Origin: Mucilaginibacter gossypii
GTDB lineage: Bacteria > Bacteroidota > Bacteroidia > Sphingobacteriales > Sphingobacteriaceae
Assembly (NCBI RefSeq): GCF_900100945.1
Contig: NZ_FNCG01000013.1
Span: 62,001 to 126,000, forward strand
DNA: 64,000 nucleotides
Direction: 5' to 3'
A program made the position numbers and the translations under genes. This document shows, piece after piece, positions 43,245 to 51,775 of this stretch (position 1 is its first letter; every line of letters starts with the position of its first letter). The notes beneath the pieces are model-generated. The model was not told the DNA's origin. It searched no databases and saw nothing but the letters and a program-made list of their open reading frames with translations.

Positions 43245-43515
43245 ATTTCTCTTTGAAATATTCGTGTTTCATATCATCGTAGCTCATATCCGGATTAGGA
43301 TCCTTCACTATACCTGTAAGTTGTTTGATCCATTCAGGTATTTCCACATTTTTATACTTCTCTTTTATCGGATCGTCCTTTTTTTCCTGCTCTGCTATGC
43401 CATCAAGAAACTCCTGCACCAGTTTGGATACACTGGTGTGTTGCCGTTTTGCATACTCCTTAACAAGAGACAGCGAATCGGCCTTGACACTCAAAGTTAA
43501 CTTTGTACTTTCCAT
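43234..43515 (-). CDS. DUF6364-type antitoxin
   Basis: A 93-residue protein with a ribbon-helix-helix-like N-terminus (KLTLSVKADSLSLVKEYAKRQHTSVSKLVQEFL within 1-40) and an acidic C-terminal tail, typical of DUF6364 partners of PIN toxins. Order and overlap with the PIN gene support a toxin-antitoxin pair. It probably binds its own promoter. Confidence 0.8.
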   Translation of the reverse strand: MESTKLTLSVKADSLSLVKEYAKRQHTSVSKLVQEFLDGIAEQEKKDDPIKEKYKNVEIPEWIKQLTGIVKDPNPDMSYDDMKHEYFKEKYGI

Positions 43516-43557
43516 AAAAAGGAATTATATCTACAAATATAAAAAAAACTAAGCGTG

Positions 43558-44748
43558 TTATTTAAGCACTCCCAGTTCCTTCCCCACCTTAGTAAACGCT
43601 GCGATAGCTTTATCAAGGTGGTGCATATCATGCGCTGCCGAGATCTGTACCCTGATCCTTGCTTTACCCTGCGGTACAACCGGATAGTAAAAGCCTATTA
43701 CATAAATACCTTCGTCAAGCATTTTGGCTGCAAATTCCTGGGCCAGCTTGGCATCATATAACATAACCGGGACTATCGGATGCACGCCGGGTTTAATGTC
43801 AAAACCAGCTTCGGTCATTTTTTGACGGAAGTATTGCGTATTGCTTTCCAGTTTGTCGCGAAGCTCTGTGGTTTCGCTTAACATATCCAGTACCGCAATT
43901 GAAGCACCGGTAATTGCTGGTGCCAAAGTATTTGAGAACAAATACGGGCGCGAGCGCTGGCGTAGCATATCAATAATTTCTTTACGACCAGATGTAAAAC
44001 CACCCGATGCGCCACCCAAAGCTTTACCTAATGTACCGGTGATGATATCAATCCTGCCCATCACATTATGATGTTCATGCGTACCACGACCATTCTTGCC
44101 CATAAAACCTGAGCAATGGCTCTCATCTATCATTACCAGCGCGTTGTATTTATCGGCCAGGTCGCAGATTTTATCTAACTGGGCAATGGTGCCGTCCATG
44201 CTGAAAGCACCGTCGGTTACGATAATGCGGTGGCGTAACTCCTGTGTAGCTTTTAATTTTTCTTCCAGGTCGGCCATATCATCGTGCTTGTAACGGTAGC
44301 GTTGGGCCTTGCAAAGGCGCACGCCGTCAATGATCGAAGCATGGTTCAGTTCGTCAGATATAATAGCGTCCTGATCGTTAAATAAAGGTTCAAACACGCC
44401 GCCGTTGGCATCAAAAGCCGCAGCGTAAAGTATGGTATCTTCAGTGCCCAAAAATTCAGCTATCTTTTTTTCAAGCTCTTTGTGTATGTCCTGTGTACCA
44501 CATATAAACCGTACAGACGATAAACCGTAACCATGCGTATCCATGGCATCTTTGGCGGCCTGTACTACTTTGGCATTACCCGATAGGCCGAGGTAGTTAT
44601 TGGCGCAAAAGTTAATTACTTCGGCACCGCCCTGAACAGTAATATCGGCGCCCTGGGGCGAAGTAATGATCCGTTCCTTTTTGTATAACCCGGCGTTTTC
44701 AATTTCGGTTAACTCCTGTTGTAAAACCGGCTTTAGTGTGTTGTACAT
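43558..44748 (-). CDS. kbl: glycine C-acetyltransferase (2-amino-3-ketobutyrate CoA ligase)
   Basis: A 396-residue alpha-oxoamine synthase using PLP, which converts 2-amino-3-ketobutyrate and CoA to glycine and acetyl-CoA in threonine breakdown. The PLP lysine is K242 in GTLGKALGGASGG; the co-factor motifs DESHCSGFMG and NNYLGLSG are present. The family also contains BioF, HemA and SPT; length and the NFCANNYLGLSG block fit Kbl best. The partner tdh is not in the window. A possible minus-strand -7 box TAATTTTG lies at 44778-44771. Confidence 0.93.
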   Translation of the reverse strand: MYNTLKPVLQQELTEIENAGLYKKERIITSPQGADITVQGGAEVINFCANNYLGLSGNAKVVQAAKDAMDTHGYGLSSVRFICGTQDIHKELEKKIAEFLGTEDTILYAAAFDANGGVFEPLFNDQDAIISDELNHASIIDGVRLCKAQRYRYKHDDMADLEEKLKATQELRHRIIVTDGAFSMDGTIAQLDKICDLADKYNALVMIDESHCSGFMGKNGRGTHEHHNVMGRIDIITGTLGKALGGASGGFTSGRKEIIDMLRQRSRPYLFSNTLAPAITGASIAVLDMLSETTELRDKLESNTQYFRQKMTEAGFDIKPGVHPIVPVMLYDAKLAQEFAAKMLDEGIYVIGFYYPVVPQGKARIRVQISAAHDMHHLDKAIAAFTKVGKELGVLK

Positions 44749-44878
44749 AGCATGCGTGTTTTAAAGAGGGCAAAATTAAGCATTCGCGGGCATTTGATAG
44801 GGTTTATTAAACCTTAAATAATTATTAACTGAATAATAAAACATTTTTAAGCCATAACACATTACCCATAAGTAACAT

Positions 44879-47359
44879 ATGAGAAAATATATACTACTAT
44901 TAATCACTGCTTTTTGCGTAATAAGGGCCTCCGCACAGCAATCACTTTTAACAGGGAAGATAACCGATAAAAATGGACAGGTTATTCCATTTGTTTCTAT
45001 TTATATCCGCAATTCCACCTATGGTACAACGGCCAACGAAAACGGAATTTACCAGTTTAAACTTGCCCCCGGTACCTATAACGTCATATATCGCTATGTT
45101 GGTTATACTGAAAAGATTGAAGAGGTTACCATAGCTGATCATGACCAGGAGCATAATGTACAAATGGCCGATGAAGTATTTGCCACCAACAGGGTAGCCG
45201 AAACCTATCGTAAAAACCGGGATGCTGCCGATACCATCATGAAGCAGGTGCTAAAAAAACGCAAGTACTATATTGAGGAAGCTACTTCGTACTCCTGCGC
45301 GGTTTACATCAAAGGAGTGCAAAAATTACTGAGCGTACCTAAATCATTGTTGGGGCAGGAGGTAAGGAAAACGCTCGATCTGGATACAAACGGTAGGGGG
45401 ATACTCTACCAGTCCGAATCACTATCTGAATATAATTTTCAAAAGCCCAACAAGGTACGGGAGATTACCATTGCCAACCGGATGGCTGGCCAGAACACAG
45501 CATTTGGCTACAAAAAAGCGTCCGACCTGCAGGCTAATTTTTACCAGAATGTATTTACTATAAACGGGTTGGCTACCCGTGGCTTTGTTTCTCCGGTTGC
45601 TTCATATGGTCCCAGGTTTTATAATTACAAATTGCTGGGAACTTCTGTTGAAAATGGCCATACCATCCACAAAATCCAGGTGATTCCGAAACGCGGGCAT
45701 GGTCAGTATTTTCAGGGCGATATTTATATTGTTGACGGCGACTGGCGTATTTATAGCGTTGACCTGTTTATTGAAAATAAAACAAGTAACCTCAACCTGG
45801 TTGATACTTTAAAGATCAGGCAGCAATACGTAGCCATAACCGATAGCGTATGGATGCCTGCATCAACCCAATACAGTTTTAAAGGGGCCGTTTTCGGATT
45901 TAAATTTGGCGGATATTACGCCGCTGTTTATAATAACTACAAAATCAACCCGACATTTCCTGATAACTTTTTTACCGGTGAGATTCTGAAAATTGATACG
46001 GTAGCTAATAGTAAAAAGCCGGGCTACTGGGCCGATGCAAGGCCCATACCTTTAACCGCTTTTGAGGATCGTGATTACAAAAAAAAGGATGCCTTTGAAG
46101 AATATAAAAAGACGGATGCCTACCTGGATTCGCTTCAGCATCATAAAAATCATATTAATTACCCGGGTTACCTGATTTTTGGCTATGCGGCCAGCAATAA
46201 AAGCAACAGGGATTCATTATATATCTTCCCATTTATACAAACCTTTTACTACAACACGGTTGAGGGCTTTGGCATTAACGCAAAGGTAAGCTATATCCGT
46301 ACAATTGATGATTTTCATTCATTAACCGTTACGCCGGCTGTTCGCTACGGCTTCTCCAATAAGACCTTTAGCGCCAACATGGGTTTTGAGTATAAGAACG
46401 ATCCTTTCCATAACGCTAAGTTTTATGCTGATTTTGGCAGCGATGTGCTTGATCTTAACAATGTAGGCACGCGTTCGTTATATTTCAACACGCTGAGTAC
46501 GCTTCTGAGCGAAAATAACTATGTTAAATATTACCGAAGCCATTATGGCGATTTCGGCTATCAGCGCGAAGTGTTAAACGGCGTGTTTTTAAAAGGAGGT
46601 TTGTCGTATTCAAGTCGCTCGCAGCTTTACAATACGTCTTTTAGCAAGATAAAGGATATTAAAGATCGCCAGTTTACATCAAATAATCCATTAGCTCCGC
46701 CGGGTACTCCGGCTGATGACCATTCTTTTTTGTTTCCGGATAATCAGGCGCTTGTATTTAACGCGTCGGCTACTTTTACTTTTGATCAGCGGTATGAAAC
46801 ACGGCCCACCGGCAAGTTTAATCTGCCTTCAAAATATCCAACCTTAACGGTAAACTACCGCAAGGGATTTAAAAATATTATTGGCTCGGATGTAGATTAC
46901 GATTTTGCTTCTGTCGATCTCTCGCAGGACCATATCCGTGTCGGCCTTTCGGGTTATTCATCATTTAAAGTATCGGGCGGAGGCTTTTTCAATAACAACA
47001 ACCTGTACTACATGGATTATAACCACTTTTTAGGTAACCAGGGTACCACTTTTGATCCTACCTATGTAGGTAGTTTCCACTTCCTGCCTTTTTATACCTA
47101 CAGTACCAACGGTGCGTTTTTAGAGGCGCATTACCAACATAATTTTGCAGGTTCACTATTTAATCATATCCCGTTGTTAAGAAAGTGGAAGCTTGAAGAA
47201 ATTATCGGTGCCAACTACCTCACCACGAAAAATAACCGCAATTATCGCGAGTTTTACGTAGGCATACAGCGCTTAATTTTCCGTGTTGACTACGGTATCT
47301 CCTACGCCGGCGATAAAAAATACATCCAGGGCTTCAGGATCTTTTATGGGATAAGATAA
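44879..47359 (+). CDS. DUF5686 outer-membrane protein with carboxypeptidase-like regulatory domain
   Basis: An 826-residue protein: signal peptide (1-19, ending RASAQ), a CarboxypepD_reg-like beta-sandwich (about 22-100: LTGKITDKNGQVIPFVSIYI, APGTYNVIYRYVGY), then the DUF5686 region and many beta-strands to the end, with a terminal QGFRIFYGIR. The layout suggests an outer-membrane barrel carrying a periplasmic domain. No transport role is established. It is monocistronic and divergent from kbl. Confidence 0.87.
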   Translation: MRKYILLLITAFCVIRASAQQSLLTGKITDKNGQVIPFVSIYIRNSTYGTTANENGIYQFKLAPGTYNVIYRYVGYTEKIEEVTIADHDQEHNVQMADEVFATNRVAETYRKNRDAADTIMKQVLKKRKYYIEEATSYSCAVYIKGVQKLLSVPKSLLGQEVRKTLDLDTNGRGILYQSESLSEYNFQKPNKVREITIANRMAGQNTAFGYKKASDLQANFYQNVFTINGLATRGFVSPVASYGPRFYNYKLLGTSVENGHTIHKIQVIPKRGHGQYFQGDIYIVDGDWRIYSVDLFIENKTSNLNLVDTLKIRQQYVAITDSVWMPASTQYSFKGAVFGFKFGGYYAAVYNNYKINPTFPDNFFTGEILKIDTVANSKKPGYWADARPIPLTAFEDRDYKKKDAFEEYKKTDAYLDSLQHHKNHINYPGYLIFGYAASNKSNRDSLYIFPFIQTFYYNTVEGFGINAKVSYIRTIDDFHSLTVTPAVRYGFSNKTFSANMGFEYKNDPFHNAKFYADFGSDVLDLNNVGTRSLYFNTLSTLLSENNYVKYYRSHYGDFGYQREVLNGVFLKGGLSYSSRSQLYNTSFSKIKDIKDRQFTSNNPLAPPGTPADDHSFLFPDNQALVFNASATFTFDQRYETRPTGKFNLPSKYPTLTVNYRKGFKNIIGSDVDYDFASVDLSQDHIRVGLSGYSSFKVSGGGFFNNNNLYYMDYNHFLGNQGTTFDPTYVGSFHFLPFYTYSTNGAFLEAHYQHNFAGSLFNHIPLLRKWKLEEIIGANYLTTKNNRNYREFYVGIQRLIFRVDYGISYAGDKKYIQGFRIFYGIR

Positions 47360-47368
47360 GGTTTTGAA

Positions 47369-47484
47369 GGTAAAAGGTTAAAGGCGAAAGGTAAGAGGTT
47401 TTTTGCCTAAGGCAGAAAGTCCTAGCTACCTTTCGCCTAAAATATTGCAGCTACCTTTCGCCTTTTACCTTTTGCCTTTTACCT
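47369..47484. repeat. AAAGGCGAAAGGT / ACCTTTCGCCTTT inverted repeat
   Basis: The arms at about 47369-47393 and 47452-47484 are purine-rich and pyrimidine-rich complements, with a third arm (CTACCTTTCGCC) between them. The element can fold into alternative hairpins and may end the DUF5686 transcript. A short related tract lies at 63931-63949. Confidence 0.65.
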
Positions 47485-47488
47485 CATT

Positions 47489-47518
47489 TTGAGCTTTCAC
47501 CTAAAAATCTTACATTTG
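47489..47518 (+). promoter_or_regulatory. trhO promoter
   Basis: TTG at 47489-47491, a 19-bp spacer and TACATTTG at 47511-47518 form a near-ideal Bacteroidota promoter. It predicts a start near 47524 and a leader of about 40 nt, and rules out the in-frame ATG at 47489 as the start of trhO. Confidence 0.7.
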
Positions 47519-47560
47519 CGCCGCTCATTTAACACTGTTTGCAGCAGTATCAATGATTTT

Positions 47561-48517
47561 ATGAAAATGTATAATACCCTACTATACTATTGTTATTCAA
47601 CAATAGCTAATGCGGAGCAATTTGCTGCCGATCATTTAAAATTTTGTAAAAGTTTAGGTTTAACCGGGCGCATTATTGTGGCCGATGAAGGGCTTAACGG
47701 TACTGTTTCTGGTACTGTTGAGGCATGTAAAACCTATATGGATACCGTACACGCCGACGAGCGTTTTGCCGGTATCGACTTTAAAATTGATGAAGTAGAT
47801 ACGCCTTCCTTTGTAAAAATGCATGTGCGTTATAAGTCAGAAATTGTACACTCAGGTCTCCGTGACCCTAATGTCATCGACCCTAAACAAAAAACCGGCA
47901 AACACCTGGAGCCAAAAGAGTTTTTGGCTATGAAAGACAGGGACGATGTTGTTGTTTTGGATGTGCGCTCAAACTATGAACACTCGTTAGGCAAGTTCAA
48001 AAATGCCGTAACGCTCGATATCGATAACTTCCGTGATTTTCCGGATATGATCAATCAGCTTGCACAATACAAGGATAAAAAGATCCTGACATATTGCACC
48101 GGTGGCATCAAATGCGAAAAAGCATCGGCCTTATTGTTGCACGAGGGTTTCCCGGAAGTGTACCAGTTGCATGGTGGTATCATTAAATATGGTAAGGAAG
48201 CCGGCGGCGAGGATTTTGAGGGCAAATGCTATGTATTTGATAACCGCCTTTCGGTTGATGTAAACAGCGTGAACCCGGTTGTTATTTCAACCTGTTTAAA
48301 TTGCGGCAAAACCACACCAAAAATGATCAATTGCGCCAATCCCGAGTGCAACGAGCATTTTACCCAGTGCGATGAATGCGGAACCGCTATGGACGGCTGC
48401 TGCAGCGATGCTTGTAAAGAGCATCCGCGTAAACGGGTTTATGATGGTACCGGGTATTATGTAAAAGTACCTCAACCGGTAAATGTGAGTAAAAATAAAC
48501 TGCAGCCAATAGTATAA
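47561..48517 (+). CDS. trhO: oxygen-dependent tRNA uridine(34) hydroxylase (rhodanese family)
   Basis: From the ATG at 47561 the protein has 318 residues (a second ATG is two codons on). It has the N-terminal ferredoxin-like domain (LGLTGRIIVADEGLNGTVSG), a rhodanese domain with the loop C179-TGGIKC185, and a C-terminal Cys-rich part (CLNCGKTTPKMINC, CDECGTAMDGCCSDAC) that likely binds zinc. TrhO hydroxylates U34 of tRNA to ho5U using oxygen. An upstream ATG at 47489 would precede the predicted transcription start and was rejected. Confidence 0.92.
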   Translation: MKMYNTLLYYCYSTIANAEQFAADHLKFCKSLGLTGRIIVADEGLNGTVSGTVEACKTYMDTVHADERFAGIDFKIDEVDTPSFVKMHVRYKSEIVHSGLRDPNVIDPKQKTGKHLEPKEFLAMKDRDDVVVLDVRSNYEHSLGKFKNAVTLDIDNFRDFPDMINQLAQYKDKKILTYCTGGIKCEKASALLLHEGFPEVYQLHGGIIKYGKEAGGEDFEGKCYVFDNRLSVDVNSVNPVVISTCLNCGKTTPKMINCANPECNEHFTQCDECGTAMDGCCSDACKEHPRKRVYDGTGYYVKVPQPVNVSKNKLQPIV

Positions 48518-48542
48518 CAGCTGTGGCACAATTAATTATATA

Positions 48543-48575
48543 AGGCTTACCCTCAAGGGTAGGCTTTTTTATTTT
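48543..48575 (+). terminator. trhO terminator
   Basis: Stem GCTTACCC / GGGTAGGC (one G-U pair) with a TCAA loop, followed by TTTTTTATTTT, begins 27 bp after the trhO stop. Confidence 0.82.
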
Positions 48576-48619
48576 GTCGGGTACAAACACTACTTTAGCA
48601 AATTGAGCCGCTACATCCT

Positions 48620-51514
48620 ATGCGTAAAACCCTGTGTATTATTATAGTTCTTGCTTTTATATCGGTTTGGCCCGCGTGGTCGGTAGATATTAAGAGCGTA
48701 GGTGTGCCGTATGTGCAAAATTATACAAAGGCCCTTTACCAGTTTGGTAACCAAAACTGGTCGGTAACGCGCGATGAGCACGATATCATGTACTTTGGTA
48801 ATGCCGAAGGCCTGCTCACCTTTGATGGTAAATACTGGCAGCAGTACCACATGCCCAATGGCTTAATTGTACGCTCAGTTAGTGCTGATGGCAAGGGCAG
48901 GGTGTATGCCGGTGGATACGGTGAATTTGGCTATTGGCATAACGATGGTAAGGGCATTTTAAAATATACCTCACTCGTTAACCTGGTACCGAAAAACTTT
49001 TTACCGGTAACCGAAGAGATCTGGAAAATATATTGCGATAACAACAGGGTGCTTTTCCAATCATTCGGGGCTATCTATATTTATTCGGCTGGTAAAATTG
49101 AAGTTGTAAAAGCGCATGAGCCGTATTTGTTCCTTTTTAAATGTGGTAGCCGCTTTTTTGTGGAGCAATTAACAAAAGGGCTTTTTGAGCTTAAAGGTTT
49201 AAAGCTTGAATATATTGAAGGCAGCAATATTTTAGGTGCAAGTGGTGTGTTATCTATTTTGCCATTTCAACAGGGTAAATATCTCATCGGTACGGCAAAA
49301 AATGGTTTATTTATCTACGATGGTAAAACAGTTAAGCCATGGGTGAGCCAGGCAAATGATTTTTTAAAAACCTACCAGCTGAATAATGGCGCGGCCATCG
49401 CCGATAAGTATTTCGCCTATGGTACCATTCTTAATGGTATTGTGATCGTTGATACTGCCGGTCGTGTAGTGCAGCATATCAATAAAGCCAGCGGTATGCA
49501 AAACAATACGGTGTTAAGCCTTTATACCGATGCCAGCCAAAACCTTTGGGCCGGACTGGATAATGGTATCGATAGAATTGAGGTTAACTCGCCTTTGTAT
49601 TTTTATTTCGACAAAACCGGCAAATTCGGTACGGTTTATTCAAGTATCATTTTTGATAAGAAGATCTATCTCGGCACTAATCAGGGACTATTTTATAGCG
49701 ATTGGCTGCCCGATAATCATAACAGCCCCTTTCAAACATTCGACTTTAAACTGATCCCCGGTTCGCAGGGGCAGGTGTGGGATTTGTCCTTACAGGATAA
49801 CAGGTTGCTGTGCGGCCATAACGACGGAACCTACCAGGTAAACGGAGCTTCGTTAAAAAAGATCTCGGATGTAACAGGCGGTTGGACCATTAAGAAAATG
49901 GCCCCCGATATGCTCATGCAGGGCACTTATACCGGCCTGGTGATCTACCGGAAAGATGCCGCTGGCAACTGGCAATTCAGCCATAAATTAGCGGGTTTCA
50001 GTGAACCTTCACGCTATGTTGAACGTGATGCCAAAGGTCAAATTTGGGTAAGCCACGCTTATAAGGGTATTTATAAGCTCACTTTAAGCGCCGATCAGCG
50101 CACTGTGGTATCGCACGTTTATTACGACCAAAAACATGGTTTGCCGGGTAGTTACAACATTAATGTATTTGATCTCGACAACCGCACGGTTTTCTCGTCA
50201 GATTTGGGTTTTTATGTGTATGATGATATTACCGACAGATTTTATAAATATCAGCAGCTTAATAGCAAACTGGGCACATTTGCCACCTCAAGCAAAATCA
50301 TTAAGGCTATAGGCAAAAAATACTGGTTCATTAACCAGGGCAGGGTTGGTTTGGCCGATATGTCTGTTACCGGGAAGCTAACCATCGATACCAACAGGTT
50401 TTCAATCCTGAACGGACAGATGGTACAGCATTATGAAACCATTAACCGTATCAACAACTCAACCTATTTGATAAGTGTTGATGACGGGTTTGTGATATTA
50501 AACGATGCAGATGCTCAACTGCCCAATAGGATCAAAATACCTGATGTTTTGATCAGGAGGATAGAGAATGTTACCGATAAGGTATCGTTGATAACTGAAG
50601 CAGCAGAACAGAACAATAACATTGAAATACCTTACGCCGAAAATAACATCCGTATAAGTTATTCTCTGCCTTATTATACCCAGGCTAAAATCAGGTTTCA
50701 GTATTATCTGGAAGGCTATTCGCATCAATGGAGTGAGTGGATGCCGCAAAGCCAAAAGGAGTTTACGAATCTTAACCAGGGTACCTATAATTTCAAGGTG
50801 AGGGCTAAGATCAATGACCAGTATCAATCTGCTGTTTCAACAATAACTTTTACGGTATTGCCGCCATGGTATGCCGGCAAAATAGCGCTGGTGTTTTATG
50901 TATTGCTGGCTGTATTGCTATTTTATGTGATCAGGTATTACTACGGGCTTAAATTGAAAAAACATCAGCAGCAGATTCAACAAAAGCTGCAGAAAGAGAA
51001 GGAAGAATTTTTGAAGCAGGAAGCTATTGCAAATGAGCAGCACATCATCAATATAAAGAACGAGCAGCTGCAAGCCGACCTGGCCAGTAAAAGCCGTGAA
51101 CTCGCAAATTCGGCCATGAACATAGTTTATAAAAATGAATTGCTGCAAAAAATAAGCGACGAGTTAACCCACCTCAAGGGGGGCGACGGTAAGAAGCTTG
51201 CCGACGAGCAATTGCGCCGTATCCAAAAAGTGATTGATGAAGGCATGAGCGATGAGCGTGACTGGAACATTTTTGAAACCAGTTTTAACGAAGCGCACGA
51301 AAATTTCTTTAAAAAATTAAAAGCCGGTCACCCCGACCTGGTGCCAAATGACCTTAAGCTATGCGCGTACCTGCGCATGAATATGAATAGTAAGGAGATA
51401 GCGTCACTGCTCAACATCTCTTTGCGGGGTGTCGAAATTCGTCGTTACCGGCTGCGCAAAAAGCTCAATCTGGAGCATGATAAAAACCTAACCGAGTTTC
51501 TCATTGAGCTTTAA
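48620..51514 (+). CDS. sensor-regulator with beta-propeller, Y_Y_Y domain and LuxR-type HTH
   Basis: A 964-residue one-component regulator. After a signal peptide (about 1-22) comes a propeller-like periplasmic region (WSVTRDEHDIMYFGNAEGLL and similar blades to about 660), a Y_Y_Y domain (about 675-743, YYLEGYSHQWSEW), one transmembrane helix (about 755-775), a long coiled coil (about 780-860) and a LuxR-type HTH (about 905-964, NMNSKEIASLLNISLRGVE). There is no kinase core, unlike hybrid two-component sensors of glycan loci. It lies 261 bp upstream of susC and probably activates it when glycan is bound outside. Confidence 0.9.
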   Translation: MRKTLCIIIVLAFISVWPAWSVDIKSVGVPYVQNYTKALYQFGNQNWSVTRDEHDIMYFGNAEGLLTFDGKYWQQYHMPNGLIVRSVSADGKGRVYAGGYGEFGYWHNDGKGILKYTSLVNLVPKNFLPVTEEIWKIYCDNNRVLFQSFGAIYIYSAGKIEVVKAHEPYLFLFKCGSRFFVEQLTKGLFELKGLKLEYIEGSNILGASGVLSILPFQQGKYLIGTAKNGLFIYDGKTVKPWVSQANDFLKTYQLNNGAAIADKYFAYGTILNGIVIVDTAGRVVQHINKASGMQNNTVLSLYTDASQNLWAGLDNGIDRIEVNSPLYFYFDKTGKFGTVYSSIIFDKKIYLGTNQGLFYSDWLPDNHNSPFQTFDFKLIPGSQGQVWDLSLQDNRLLCGHNDGTYQVNGASLKKISDVTGGWTIKKMAPDMLMQGTYTGLVIYRKDAAGNWQFSHKLAGFSEPSRYVERDAKGQIWVSHAYKGIYKLTLSADQRTVVSHVYYDQKHGLPGSYNINVFDLDNRTVFSSDLGFYVYDDITDRFYKYQQLNSKLGTFATSSKIIKAIGKKYWFINQGRVGLADMSVTGKLTIDTNRFSILNGQMVQHYETINRINNSTYLISVDDGFVILNDADAQLPNRIKIPDVLIRRIENVTDKVSLITEAAEQNNNIEIPYAENNIRISYSLPYYTQAKIRFQYYLEGYSHQWSEWMPQSQKEFTNLNQGTYNFKVRAKINDQYQSAVSTITFTVLPPWYAGKIALVFYVLLAVLLFYVIRYYYGLKLKKHQQQIQQKLQKEKEEFLKQEAIANEQHIINIKNEQLQADLASKSRELANSAMNIVYKNELLQKISDELTHLKGGDGKKLADEQLRRIQKVIDEGMSDERDWNIFETSFNEAHENFFKKLKAGHPDLVPNDLKLCAYLRMNMNSKEIASLLNISLRGVEIRRYRLRKKLNLEHDKNLTEFLIEL

Positions 51515-51775
51515 TACTACATCATTACCTCTCATCGTGTCTTTAATACATCAATCCGGTGTAGCCGGTTGTGTAGTATGTATGGTATATGCTTTTTGTA
51601 TGTATATATTTAATTGTCAGTTCATTGCAGATTAATAAAATTGCTCTTGAGAAAGTATTTTTATGATGATGTATTAATGTTGAGTATCAATATTTGTTAA
51701 GAAAACATTATCTGTTCAGCTTTGTAGAATAATAAACCAATTATTTCTAATCCGCTTTTTATTTAATTAACCACT

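Noticed and set aside
44749..44878. Promoters for kbl and the DUF5686 gene
   Set aside because: Only a single minus-strand -7-like box (44778-44771) was found, without a -33 TTG, so no separate feature was listed.
51515..51775. Operator or riboswitch ahead of susC
   Set aside because: The region is AT-rich but shows no convincing dyad, aptamer-like structure or consensus promoter by eye.
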